A stretch of 44,760 nt of DNA. It comes from Elysia marginata (Eukaryota > Mollusca > Gastropoda > Plakobranchidae). The notes beneath the pieces are model-generated. The model made no database searches. It saw only the letters and a list, made by a program, of their open reading frames with translations, and was not told the origin of the DNA. A program made the position numbers and the translations under genes. Every line of letters begins with the position of its first letter. The first letter of the stretch is position 1. This document shows, in pieces, positions 24,626-35,860 of this stretch. The DNA is taken from assembly GCA_019649035.1 (NCBI GenBank), contig BMAT01013011.1:209196-253955 (forward strand), written 5' to 3'.

Positions 24626-26755
24626 TCAACATCATTTTACTCTGAGATTTCGCTTTTTTGGACACCTGCGCTCTTCCTGTCTTCTTTTTTTTCAAATACT
24701 TTTCATTACCTTTATTGATTTATATATTTTCACACTCAAAACGTTTTTGTGCTATCTTCAAATAATTATACGCACTAAACTTCTTTAAATTTTGGTCAAT
24801 GATACCAATTAATCGGAGAAGCTCAAAAAGCGCTATTGCAGTATTGCATGACGCTGCTTTTCCAAAATTGAATCAGTTTGGGATTTATGAAGATAGTTTC
24901 ATCTTTATGATAATAACCATTTTTTATTTCCTTATGCATTTAAGTTCCTGGCTAGCTGTTTCGACTGTTAAATTATCTCTGTTTGCGTCTCGGAATCATG
25001 CATTTTTGCCTGTCCTTTGGAGTCTAGATACCGTATTGGCATTTATCTCTCGCGGGCTCTTCTCGTCATGACTCTCTTCCACTTTGAATCTTTTTTCTTT
25101 TTACGTTTTACTTTTTCTAAGACGTAAGAAAATCGTTTTAACCTCAGTATAAGAAGACGCTTGTAAACGTTCATTTTAGCAAGACATTGAAAGATAAATT
25201 TTACGGATGCATTTTCTCAACCAGGCTTAGTAACAGTGATAAATAAACAGTTTGCTGAAGTATGGCATGCTTTCAGTTTTAAAAAATAATAACTGTAACA
25301 CAATCTTCTTATTTGTTTATCTTTCTGGACAATTTCTTTTTACCACACACTTTCTCTCTAAGTTTACACTTTAATCCCTCGTCTGCCCGGGGCCGTTCAG
25401 AATTGCCTGCTCTGTGTAGATGTTAGCACATTGACCGAGATTTGTTTGAGTAAAAAAAGGCCTGAAAAAAACCTCCAAAGACTTTGATTATGATTTAAGG
25501 CAAAGCAAATCAATTTTTTATCCTTACACACCTGCTACCGTTTGTAGACTGACGGAAGTAGCCAAGACCGCGGGGTAAAATTAGCAGTGTCAAAACTAAC
25601 GCGGCTTCTGAGATTGCTGATTTCCCTACAGTACAACCGTGTCCCTGCAGGCGAATTATATTCAACACTAATTCTTCACTTTTTTTTTTTCACGACGCTA
25701 CGCTTATAATCAGTTATTGAGGTTTGACTGTACTCGAATAAGTCAGATTAAACAGAGAAATTGGCCGGATTTTGGAGTGATTTGTTTATGTACTTTAAGT
25801 TTCAAAGAGTTTATCTACATTTAAGATTCCGAGATGACCACCACTGTATGCAAATTATGGGTTAAGTTCATTTGCAATGATAACAAGTTTTTGTTCAAAG
25901 TAGATAGAATAAAAAAGGTATTGGGACACAGATTAAAACCTAATATGAAAAATGTGAAACGTAAGAGAAAAGAGACATAACGTTACAGATCATGTGTAGA
26001 AAACGAAAGATAACAAAGTGCCAGAGAATGAAAGACACAGGGAGAGAGGCACACAGAGACAGAGCCATATACAAAGAGAAAAAGACAGATACAAAGAGAC
26101 ATGTAGCCAGAGACAGAAACATAGATGTAGAAAGTGGGATTGGGGCAATATACTAAATTTATATTTCTTTGCATTATATTTGTCTGTCTGACTGTTTGCC
26201 GTTTTCTGTCTCTTTGTCGGGGTTGCCTTTTTGCTTCAAAGTTCCTACTGTTTTTTTTTCCTTTTCTTTCCCCAAACATGAGTTAGACTATTAGGAAGAA
26301 CGCATATTAATTTTTCCACTTTTTTTTTCATTGAATCAGATGATCTTTTTCAAAGCCATCAATCATTTTTGTTATTTTTCTTTTTTGTATCATCTTCATA
26401 TATCGAAATCAAATAACAACGAGTAAAGAACACTTTTATCCGTTTCGTCAGAGACCCTCACGGTGTACTTTGTTAATTTTTTTGCTAGCCTATTGGCAAA
26501 CAAAAAGGTTGCATGACCAGATAAGTTTAATGCCATGTTCATAAACATAATGACCACTGTTATAGTGCTTTGCTATCTTTCTTGAACAGGGAAAAAAGAG
26601 GCCCTCAGATTTTTCACCTGCATTTTTCAGGAACATAATTAAAAGTTCTATTTAAGCTGTTTTTCCGTTTTTTAAAAAAGAGTGTACAAACTGTTTGTAA
26701 AAAGTAAACAATATTTTTACTGTGTGATGCGTAAGATTCGTAAAAAAGGGGAATA
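24626..26755. other. Intronic stretch without recognised features
   Basis: No gene or mobile element recognised. A purine-rich AGAGAC-type segment lies near 26020-26110. Open frames at 24799 and 25983 are not supported by any motif. Confidence 0.45.
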
Positions 26756-26802
26756 TTTGGGGCGGGTAGAGAGAAAGACAAAAAGAAAGAAAAAAAAAGA
26801 GA
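26756..26802. repeat. Purine-rich microsatellite, left flank of assembly gap
   Basis: GAGAGAAAGACAAAAAGAAAG-type sequence running directly into the gap. Confidence 0.85.
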
Positions 26803-27442
26803 NNNNNNNNNNNNNNNNNNNNNNNNNNNNNNNNNNNNNNNNNNNNNNNNNNNNNNNNNNNNNNNNNNNNNNNNNNNNNNNNNNNNNNNNNNNNNNNNNN
26901 NNNNNNNNNNNNNNNNNNNNNNNNNNNNNNNNNNNNNNNNNNNNNNNNNNNNNNNNNNNNNNNNNNNNNNNNNNNNNNNNNNNNNNNNNNNNNNNNNNNN
27001 NNNNNNNNNNNNNNNNNNNNNNNNNNNNNNNNNNNNNNNNNNNNNNNNNNNNNNNNNNNNNNNNNNNNNNNNNNNNNNNNNNNNNNNNNNNNNNNNNNNN
27101 NNNNNNNNNNNNNNNNNNNNNNNNNNNNNNNNNNNNNNNNNNNNNNNNNNNNNNNNNNNNNNNNNNNNNNNNNNNNNNNNNNNNNNNNNNNNNNNNNNNN
27201 NNNNNNNNNNNNNNNNNNNNNNNNNNNNNNNNNNNNNNNNNNNNNNNNNNNNNNNNNNNNNNNNNNNNNNNNNNNNNNNNNNNNNNNNNNNNNNNNNNNN
27301 NNNNNNNNNNNNNNNNNNNNNNNNNNNNNNNNNNNNNNNNNNNNNNNNNNNNNNNNNNNNNNNNNNNNNNNNNNNNNNNNNNNNNNNNNNNNNNNNNNNN
27401 NNNNNNNNNNNNNNNNNNNNNNNNNNNNNNNNNNNNNNNNNN
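26803..27442. other. Assembly gap (640 N)
   Basis: A continuous run of N. Purine repeats border both sides, so the missing sequence is probably a long (GA)n array; its true length is unknown. Any open frame spanning it is meaningless. Confidence 0.98.
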
Positions 27443-27466
27443 GAGAGAGAGAGAGAGAGAGAGAGA
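27443..27466. repeat. (GA)n, right flank of assembly gap
   Basis: Twelve GA units directly abutting the last N. Confidence 0.95.
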
Positions 27467-27705
27467 AGAGGCAAATCTCCCCTTTTTCTCAGGCTGATTT
27501 CACGGCAAATTTGTTCATTCAATTATCTTCATAACATTTTTGGATCTTTCATACAATTAAAAACAAAGACTGGAGAGAGATTCTTATATTGCTGAACACT
27601 GTATGTCTTCTAAAACGAGAGATGGGTGCTCTGTTAATTAAGGCCATGCATAGTAATAAAAATACCCCGTTTGAATATCCTTTAATTGAAATGATGCGGT
27701 AAAAA

Positions 27706-27714
27706 ATGATAATG

Positions 27715-27766
<52 letters not shown>

Positions 27767-28068
27767 TAACAATAATAATAATAATAATAATGATAATAAT
27801 AATAACAATAATGATAACAATAATAATAACAATATTAATAATATTAATAATAATAATAATAATAATAATAATCATAATAATAATAACAATAAAGATAACA
27901 ATAATAATAATAACAATAACGATAACAATAATAATAATAACAATAACGATAACAATAATAATAATAAAAATAATAATGATCATAATAATCATAATAATAA
28001 CAATAATAATTATAATAATAATAATTAATAATAATAACAATATAACAATAACAACAATAAGAAGAAGA
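27706..28068. repeat. (ATA)n array, about 360 bp, with ATAACGATAACA higher-order units
   Basis: AAT/ATA triplets fill the interval. Variant units with ACAATAACGATAAC repeat at a spacing of about 33 bp near 27895-27960, showing local duplication of a larger unit. Poly-Ile and poly-Leu frames here are artefacts. Confidence 0.95.
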
Positions 28069-28962
28069 AGTACTATTTATTGAACACCAAAACTCAAAGC
28101 GCTTTACAGCTTCTGTAAAACAGAAACAGTAAATACCTATCAGTAATGACTTCATTTTACATTAAACCGTATAAAAAAAGGTTTTAAAAATGAAAACGGT
28201 GAAAGAGATCTCGACTCGACAGTTTTGACACTTTTAGACGCGGCATATTTCTAGCTAACCAATGAAGGATTTGCTAAATGAGAGGAAAGTTTTTCGGCAA
28301 TGGAAATCTTGACATTGAAAACAAAGCGGGAAGAATGAGTTTAATTAGCAAAATGAGATCTCCCATATTTTGGCCTCAATTATTTTCGATACATCACCTG
28401 AGCTCAATCTTGATTATAATAGTTAAAAAACACAGGCTGCATACGCCATTACTTTAAACTGTTTGTCTTTGCAAATTTATCCACAAATAAAAAAACCCCA
28501 CCTAAATTTGTAATTTTTTGTGCAAGTAATCTTTTTGACATAGTCATTGTTATACAAGTGCACTCGAAACGTTAAAAGATATAAGCGAAGAATGGAAGAT
28601 GGACTTTTATAAGAATGGAGGCAAAGTCGTTTTCTCCTAAAATGATTTTTTCATCCTTTGGGAAACTTCAAAATGATAATTTGTTTTTGTTTATATATCG
28701 CCTTACTCAACTATTCATTTTTAAAATTTAAAAAATACACACAGAGAGAATATTTAAATATCGCACATTAAAGTTCTATTAAAATATTTTACTTTTTAAA
28801 AAATGTAGATCATGAAGATGTCAATACATTTCCCATTAGGTGCACATTAAATTGTTTAACTGAACTAGATAATGCGCTTCTAACCAACTAAATTTATCTA
28901 AGGTGTTGAACTACTCACCAATGATATATTCGCCTATTTTTTATGAATGGTTTGAGCTATGT
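28069..28962. other. Intronic stretch without recognised features
   Basis: AT-rich, no recognised coding region or element. Confidence 0.45.
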
Positions 28963-29060
28963 TTCTCTAAGTGGCAAGGCGGTGGGTGCCGAAGCACCTA
29001 TAAGTCGAAGGTTCGAATCATACTAAAGGCAGACTTTTCGGGCATGTCCACTAAAAAGCC
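28963..29060 (+). mobile_element. tRNA-derived SINE head (family C)
   Basis: AGTGGCAAGGCGGTGG (28970-28985, A-box region) and GGTTCGAATC (29010-29019, perfect B box) sit at tRNA-like spacing. The 5' and 3' arms do not pair into an acceptor stem, so it is a SINE head rather than a tRNA gene. The sequence continues into a body starting CAGACTTTTCGGGCATG. The 3' end was not resolved. A decayed relative is at 8900-8975. Confidence 0.65.
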
Positions 29061-29227
29061 TACTTCTCTTCCCTGCTAATTTCATACCTTTATAATCAAA
29101 CAATGTATTTTGCTGGATAGAAGACGAGCGAATTGGGCATCTGACGTAAGTAAATTTTTATATATATTGTTGATATGGAGCGATGGGCCTTGAACTTCAA
29201 AAAGTTTGTTCTAATTCAATTAAATTC

Positions 29228-29230
<3 letters not shown>

Positions 29231-29277
<47 letters not shown>

Positions 29278-29545
29278 CTCTCTCTCTCTCTCTTTCTCTC
29301 TCTCTATCTCTCTCACACACATGTCTGTCTTTCTCTTAGTCTCCAACCTTCTCTTTTGGCCCTAAACCATTAATTTCTGCCTTTGAGTTTCCTCCCGGTG
29401 CCTTCTCTTCATATTTTATCTTCCTATGGCTGTTTTATCCTCCTCATTATAATAGATCACATCTCTCTCTCTATCTCTCTCTCTATCTGTCTATCTATTT
29501 CTTGATCTAGATTATCTATCTATACTTCTCTCTCGCTCTGTCTAA
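29231..29545. repeat. (TC)n and (TCTA)n microsatellites
   Basis: A TC array at about 29231-29320 with a few TTTC units and a short CACACA end, then a second TCTC/TATC-rich block at about 29462-29545 separated by ordinary sequence. Confidence 0.92.
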
Positions 29546-29773
29546 ATCTTTGTTTGAAGAGGTATTTCTCTTTCTTCCTCTAAACCATGTGTTTCTGTTG
29601 CAAGATTAATCTAGATAACATGCGTTTAGATCTAGATTATGTAGCAGTATTTTAGTTTATGCCAGTTTGTGGGTTTCAAACAGCTGAGTAAAGATTAATA
29701 ACTGTTCTTCTGCAATATTATTAAGAGCATCTGAGGGATAGATAATCTACATCTACCTGGCTCGCCGTTGAAT

Positions 29774-29932
29774 GAGACATGACAGCACATGTCTCTAAGA
29801 CGTCCACAAAAAAAAACCGCTCTGCCTAGTAGTGGGCCTTAAGTAGGTCAATAAATCGTTATTTAGTGTGTCCCTCATTAGTAAGCGTTTGTGAGACATG
29901 CACCAAAATGACCAGACTTTGGTGCATGTCCC
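29774..29932. repeat. Two palindromes sharing a GAGACATG motif
   Basis: The first is GAGACATG (29774-29781) and CATGTCTC (29788-29795) with a 6-base loop. The second is GAGACATGCACCAAA (29893-29907) and TTTGGTGCATGTCCC (29918-29932), 14 of 15 paired, with a 10-base loop. They could be ends of a small MITE or RNA hairpins; neither is shown. Confidence 0.7.
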
Positions 29933-32377
29933 TAAAAAGATGTATTACCCTGCACATAAAAACAAAATTGGGGGACTTTTGCCATTTACCTAACCCACAG
30001 CGGTTGACAAAAAATTTATCTATTTTTTAAATATAGGATTATTTCGAACACTTTCATTAAAGGCACTCGTTTTGCGCCTGATTTCAAATTATCATTACTA
30101 TGATAGAAATACTAACCAAACTTATGATTCTTCAGTACTCTTAATTCTTTTTCGCTAAATAAAATACAGCGCGCAGTAAAATATGGCCTGAACCGGTGAC
30201 AGACAGCAGTAGATTCATTTAACCTCGCGAGAGGCTTTGAAGCCGTCTTGATCGCTATAGGATTATCTGTGTGTTGCTGCGGTTGTGGTTTGGCGTAGCG
30301 CGCAAGGACCAATCACAGCCTAGCCAAACAGCCAGGCCAATTCTAATAGAAGAAGAAAATAAAGGCACAAGCCTCGTCTCCAGAAATCGTTTTATTATGA
30401 CGCGAATCTGTCAGCGTAGTGAGGACAGCTTTGAAGTTATCGATAGGAAACTAATGAATTGATAGATTGTCTGTATGATAAGAAACTTTTCGGGGGGCCT
30501 GGATGATGGCAACCCAACGTGAATATTCCCATAAAATACTATTATCCAGACCTTAATATTTGCATAGAGATGGGACAATTAATGAGCAGGAGTTGATGAT
30601 CAGTCGAGAAATATCGCTAAGTGTCAGTCAAGATTTTAGTGGTCTCCCTACAGACATTCTGCTTAGTTCCTTGGAAGTAATATTCTTTATTTGCTAAAAC
30701 TTTTAAACGAAATATAACGACAGTATATCAAATCATAAGCACAAATCTCTTCACTTAAATTAGTTGCCTCTTAAGCGTATCGTCAGTTTAAGCGATAGTG
30801 CCCTTCAATCGCTTTATAAACTTAGGTAGCCGAAATTCCAAGAGGACTGTCTCTAATAATTTTTCGCATGGTGCTTCGTTTGAAAACCGAATTCTGCACC
30901 TTTTAGGGTTCAAATAACTCATAAATTGAATTTTTGAAATTGAATGTGACAATATTCAAAGAGCATAGTTAAAATTTGCGAACAACTAAAAGTGAATTGA
31001 TTTTATCAAAGAATAAATGCTTCTATGAATGTATAAAAAATGACGCCTAAGGTGTTTATCAAAACTGATTGGTCTCAGCATGCGACCCTTTATATTTGAC
31101 TATCTTTTTGAGAATTTATATACAATGATGGCACATTGAACGTTAGATTTACCTTTCTTTTTGCAAACTGAAATGAGTGTGTTTTGATTCTCCCCTTTTA
31201 TTTAAATTTGTAGATGTTGTTTTTGTTATCGAAACATTTGTCTCTTAACTTTCTAGGGTTAGATTTGAGACTAATTTTTTTTTCGGCTTTTATAATCTTA
31301 TAAGGTTTTTCGTAAGTGGGGACCAAAGCATGGTCTCCGAACTAGACCGATACAAGTCGCTTCATGTAAAAACTTGTGTTACGCGACATTTCTAAGAAGT
31401 CAGCTTAAGTTAGGGAAACTAAACTAAAATATTGGAAAATTCAATGGCATAGAGTGTCCTAAACCAAAAAAAGTAATGATGAGAGCTGAAATGGTGATAA
31501 ATGAAAAAAAAAAACATTTAATGTCGACTTTGGGTCAAGTACTTTTGCCGTGTGCAAGCCAGATGTTTTTAAGCGTCATAGCAAAAGCACTGAAAATGGA
31601 GTGGCTTTGCAGCAGCAGGTTTGAAAAGCCCTTGACCTTTCTCTCAACAGCTTTACCTGCTTTTCAAACACATTCTGGAAAGAAAACTTGATGTTAAAAT
31701 TAAAAAAAGGTTCAATAAAACAAAGTCCTCAGATAGCATACACGTGTTGGGTTGTCTGTGAATTGCTGCTCAACAATATTTCCTATTGTGCGATTCCATT
31801 AGAACTTTCGAGCTCCATTAAAGAAAAAAAAAGATCGAGGCCTAGACTTCACAGTGATGCTTTAGACCTTATCTGGTTTATGAACTTTTTTTATATAGTA
31901 CAACAAAAATGGAGATTTGGGTCACATTGCAGTTAAAACTAGCTGTGTATAAAGAAAATAAAACAGTTACATATCGCCTGTGTAGTACTTAAGATAGAGA
32001 ATTTAATTCATTTATTTAATGATAAAACTCGTACCTAGCATATAATTAGTCATTACAGAAATGTGTTTAAAATCTAATTTAAAACAAAACTAATTTTTTA
32101 TATCAGAAAACCTATTTGATATCGGGACATGAATATAATATAGGAGATATGGTGACAAGGGCTTGGATAGTAGAAGTGATATTTACCAATAACCGTCAAT
32201 ATTTTACTCTCATAATCGAAAGGAAGCTTAATTTATCACAAAAAAGCAAGAAAAAACTACCCAACCTAAAACTAATACAATTTATTATTTTTTGAAACAG
32301 TAAATTTGTATAAAGTTGAATCAATTAGGTTGGTTAAATATGATTTTAGTGGGTAACTATGTGATTACTTCTAATCT
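29933..32377. other. Intronic stretch without recognised features
   Basis: No recognisable gene. Open frames at 30112, 30271, 31476 and 31688 are short and lack motifs. Confidence 0.45.
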
Positions 32378-32383
32378 TACTTA

Positions 32384-32403
32384 AAATCGGGGCACAGTGG
32401 ATC
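32384..32403. repeat. Left terminal inverted repeat of the pogo-like element
   Basis: AAATCGGGGCACAGTGGATC. The 15-bp core GGGGCACAGTGGATC recurs, perfectly inverted, at 32563-32577. Confidence 0.92.
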
Positions 32404-32562
32404 AAAAAAATTTACACCCGCATTACATGTTTCCATTTAATTCAAATGACACGAGCAGAGCATTCTTGGTTGGTTTTGAGAAAAAGAAGCTTAGTAACTA
32501 CACACGGACTCGTTGCTGTTACTTAAGACTGAGAAATAACAAAATTTTATTTTTTAGATTTC

Positions 32563-32577
32563 GATCCACTGTGCCCC
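32563..32577. repeat. Inverted subterminal copy of the left terminal repeat
   Basis: GATCCACTGTGCCCC is the exact reverse complement of 32389-32403, about 175 bp inside the left end. It is a plausible second transposase binding site. Confidence 0.88.
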
Positions 32578-32870
32578 ATGTGCAGTACACAGTATTTTCC
32601 TTTATTAGGAGGTTCATTCATGACAAAAACAATTATAAAATTAAAGTGAATATTTAAAAAGAAAAGGAATTTTTTTTGAACTAATTGACAACATAACAAT
32701 AAAATCTTTACGGCAACTATCAATTTTGTAAGACTACTGATTTACAATTAAAAAGAAAAATTTTCATAAAAATCGATATATGACGGTAAAATTCCTGTAA
32801 TTTACAGACGAAGAACAGATTCTGATTTGAAAAGTAAAAACCAAATTAGTGGAAAAAAAATTTTAACTCT

Positions 32871-34906
32871 TTATCTTAGTTTTTTAGAATATTTGGAAAG
32901 ATCAACAGAAAATGTGACATGTCTCGCAATTCTTGCTGTTCCTCCTTTCTGAATTGGTTGTGGGAGTATACCAACAATTTGCTAAAACTCAATTTCCGCA
33001 AGGTCTGCCACTTGAGGGAATACAAAAGAGAAAGAGTTGTGCTTTTCACGTCTTAAAAAATTGACATAAAAACAAACAACATTTTTTTCCTCATCAACTG
33101 ATATCTCTGAAGTTTGGCTAATGTAAAAACAAGCAGTTTTCTTTTTTGTTTCAAATTTTGTCAATACAAAGCTTCCTTCTGCCACATGAGAGTTAACGGT
33201 AGGAATTACAATGTTTTTGACATGGGCATCATTATCGTTCTCAATGTCTTCTAAAGAAATATCGAACTATCATCATGCAAAGAAATGCGACTCTCATTAC
33301 TCGAAGTTTCAATATCTTTGAACAAGGTCTTTTTCAGTTCTTTCTTCTTGCTGCATGTTTTATTTTTTTTCTTGTCATTTTCAAGAGCTACAGCTTCGAG
33401 CTGCTTCTTCACTGGCGTTGAAGTTAAAATGAGAGTAGCACCTCTTTTTCTCCCTCCTTTGGATATTCTCGGCGGTGCTTTTGGAAATGGAGAAGTTTGT
33501 TCAGGCATCACAAGAAATCCTGAAGTTGAAATGGAAGGTCCTGGTTGATTAGCAGCAGAGAAAGGTCCTGGTTGATTGGCAGTAGCAGAAGAAGAGACAA
33601 TCGACTGCACAGGCTGGACTTCTCTTGCATTGCCTTCTATCTGACATTCAACAGGCATGGGTCGATCAGTGACAAAACTGCCCATGAAATCTTCATCACT
33701 GAAAGCGAGTTTATTGAAAGGGCAAATCATAGCTTTTTGGAAATCAGAAACAATGTTCTTGTGGATAAACGCTAAGGGATAAGCTTTGCCGACCAAACCA
33801 CATACGTCATGGATTGATATAGTTTGACCAGGATGGTTCAAGAGGAAATCATTAGATGCTTGAGTATAGTACGTCTTGAACGGCCCAAAGACCGACACAT
33901 CAAGGGACTGTAGCTTATGGCTACAGTGAGGCGGCAGTGTCAGCATGATAACACCATTTTTCCTTGGTAAAATCTGTTGTATTCAACGACAGATGAGTCT
34001 CATGGTTGTCTAGAATCAAGAGTACTGGTCTCTCTTTGCTGCTCTTCGTTGTCTTTACAAAATGTTGCATGTGCTTAAAGAAACTGAGTTTTGTCACCCA
34101 CCCAGTTTTGTATGCATCACCATCACCACCAGGAGGTGCGCCATTAAGCATTGAAGCTTTTAAGTGAAACACAAAAAAAGGTAGTATGGAGTTTCCTACA
34201 GCATTCTTGATGGTAGCAAGCATTGTGACAAGAGTTCCTCTTTCGCCTGAAGTGACCTTTCCAATTTGTTTTTGATCTTTGGGACCAGTCATTTTTTCGT
34301 TGCTGACCTTTTGAACAGTCATTCATGCAGTTTCATCTGCATTATATATATCGGCAGCAGAAAACTTGTATTTCTGTTGCAAATTTTCCAAATTTGAATA
34401 GAATGCCATGACCTTGATTGTAAAAAAAATGAAGTTGCTCGTGATAGACTCGTGTTTTCAGGGGTTCTTAGGGAAATGTCCCTGTGCCGTTCCATTTAGT
34501 GTCCAAAACAATCTTCTCCTGCACACTGATTTTTATCCTATGATGTTGGATACGTTTTCCCATTCCTTACATCCAATTCCCATGCAAGCTTACGCAAAGC
34601 TTTTCTTGACACACCGTAGTTAATATGGCAGGCGGTGATAAGATATTCTTTGAGTATCTTTTCCTCTGCATCTGTAAACACCTGCCTGCAAGCATAGTTA
34701 TGAGAGAACCTCACTTCATCTGGGTTGATTTTCATACTCTTGTTAACGCACCTCCGGAGAGTGCTGTACGTAATTCCGCTGCTTTTAGCTGGTTGCCGTA
34801 TGGGCATTCCTTCTTTAACCTTCTTCACTGCATTCTTCATTACATCTGGCGGTGTTTTCCCGATTTTTCTCTCCCCTTTCCTGTGTCTAACCATTGTCTG
34901 AAACAA
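32871..34906 (-). pseudogene. pogo/Tigger-like DDE transposase, pseudogene
   Basis: Would have cut and joined the element's ends. From the N-terminus: a helix-turn-helix (psq/CENP-B-type) domain from the ATG at 34894, with KEGMPIRQPAKSSGITYSTL; then the DDE catalytic core with DIYNADET (first Asp at 34337-34335), LLILDNHETH (second, 34010-34008) and HKLQSLDVSVFGPF (third, 33901-33899), all three retained and the last two about 36 residues apart. A Lys-rich linker and a C-terminal domain (VLTKFETKKKTACF, FVFPQVADLAEIEF, then QIVGILPQP) follow to a TAA at 32871. Lesions are in-frame stops at 34540-34538 (TAG), 34498-34496 (TAA), 34325-34323 (TGA) and 32984-32982 (TAG), and frameshifts at an A8 run (34422-34429), a T5 run (33957-33961) and near 33254-33275. 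The sequence just before the ATG (TTTTGTTTCAG on the minus strand) looks like a splice acceptor, so a 5' exon may exist. Confidence 0.9.
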
Positions 34907-35058
34907 AAGTTAATGTATAAAATGTAACCATTGTTTACTAAAGGAACATCTAGAAAAGGATAATAATAAATAATTTTACCATTTACATACATTCGGCAGT
35001 TCTTTAAGCATCACCAAAAGTTTAAAACTTTGTTTCAAATCAATTAACCTCAGGTCCC

Positions 35059-35073
35059 GAGGCACAGTGAATC
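35059..35073. repeat. Inverted subterminal copy of the right terminal repeat
   Basis: GAGGCACAGTGAATC, inverted relative to the right end and about 390 bp inside it. It pairs at 14 of 15 positions with 35426-35440. Confidence 0.85.
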
Positions 35074-35425
35074 AGCTTTGAGCTTGAACACTGTGTTCCA
35101 TCATATTTCTGTATAAAAAAATGCTTCCCAAGCACCTAAGTACATTAATCCAAAGATCTATATAACGTGAAAAGTTAGTAAAAGGTTTATTTCCAAGCTT
35201 CAATTCTTATATTTGAGACAACTATTAACATGGGTAAATAAGAGAAAAAATCCACTCACCTCTTTATTTCACTTTTTGACGAAAATTGTCGATGACTTCT
35301 TGTTTATGCAAAAGGTGCTGCTGAAATGCATGTACATGTAAAAATAAATAGGAGTGATGTTCCTTGCTTCAGCAAGAAGCTAACTCCAGTCCAAAAAAAT
35401 ATTCCCTTCTTTAGATAACTGTAAT

Positions 35426-35462
35426 GATTAACTGTGCCTCGCGATTCACTGTGCCCCGATTT
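35426..35462. repeat. Right terminal inverted repeat with adjacent tandem copy
   Basis: GATTAACTGTGCCTC (35426-35440) and GATTCACTGTGCCCC (35443-35457) are direct copies two bases apart. The outer one continues as GATTT and forms the terminal repeat. Confidence 0.9.
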
Positions 35463-35772
35463 CCCCTAATATAGATCTAAGGTTTTAATTAAAAGAAAAA
35501 AATACCCGGATAAGATCACATCAGATTCAAATCTTCTTTATCTTAGGCGTTGAGAGTATCGATGAAAAAAAGCTAAAACCGAAAGCATGTTTTATAGAAT
35601 TGTAGCATTCCTCTCCAAGACGAACCGACATCCTTTGAATAGTGCAAAACTCTCCAATCAATTAATAGATCAGACCACTGCCTGCCTTTCTGGGATAGTG
35701 TAATACATGTAGTCTTTACCGTTCAAGGAGACACTTTTAAAATCTCATTCGGCATTCTCATTCCCCCCACCT

Positions 35773-35860
35773 TTTCTCTCTCTCTCTCTCTCTTTCTCTC
35801 CCTCTCTTTCAATCTTCCTCCTTCTATTTCTCCCCTCTCTCTTGCTTTCTCTCTCTTTCT
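35773..35860. repeat. (TC)n microsatellite
   Basis: TC units with TTTC interruptions just downstream of a short C run. Confidence 0.93.

Larger units (their letters stand above)
32380..35466 (-). mobile_element. pogo/Tigger-like DNA transposon, 3.09 kb, near complete, inactive
   Basis: Terminal inverted repeats agree at 19 of 20 positions: AAATCGGGGCACAGTGGATC at 32384-32403 against the reverse complement of 35443-35462. Four less conserved bases (CTTA left, GGGG right) lie between each repeat and a flanking TA (32378-32379 and 35467-35468), matching the TA target duplication of the Tc1/mariner-pogo superfamily. Inside is a minus-strand transposase with a helix-turn-helix domain and three catalytic aspartates, which fixes the family. 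It lies antisense in intron 1 of the DUR3-like gene. Conserved ends with a decayed reading frame suggest either an old autonomous copy or one mobilised in trans by a relative. Confidence 0.9.

Noticed and set aside
26614..27522. Open frames of 270-300 codons spanning the gap
   Set aside because: Most of their length is N; the ends are GA repeat.
27549..28155. Long poly-Ile, poly-Leu and poly-Tyr open frames on both strands
   Set aside because: They are products of the (ATA)n array.
28963..29034. A functional tRNA gene
   Set aside because: A and B boxes fit, but the acceptor arms do not pair and a related decayed copy exists at 8900, so a SINE head is more likely.
33285..33775. Plus-strand open frames across the transposase region
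   Set aside because: They are opposite-strand shadows of the transposase C-terminal half.
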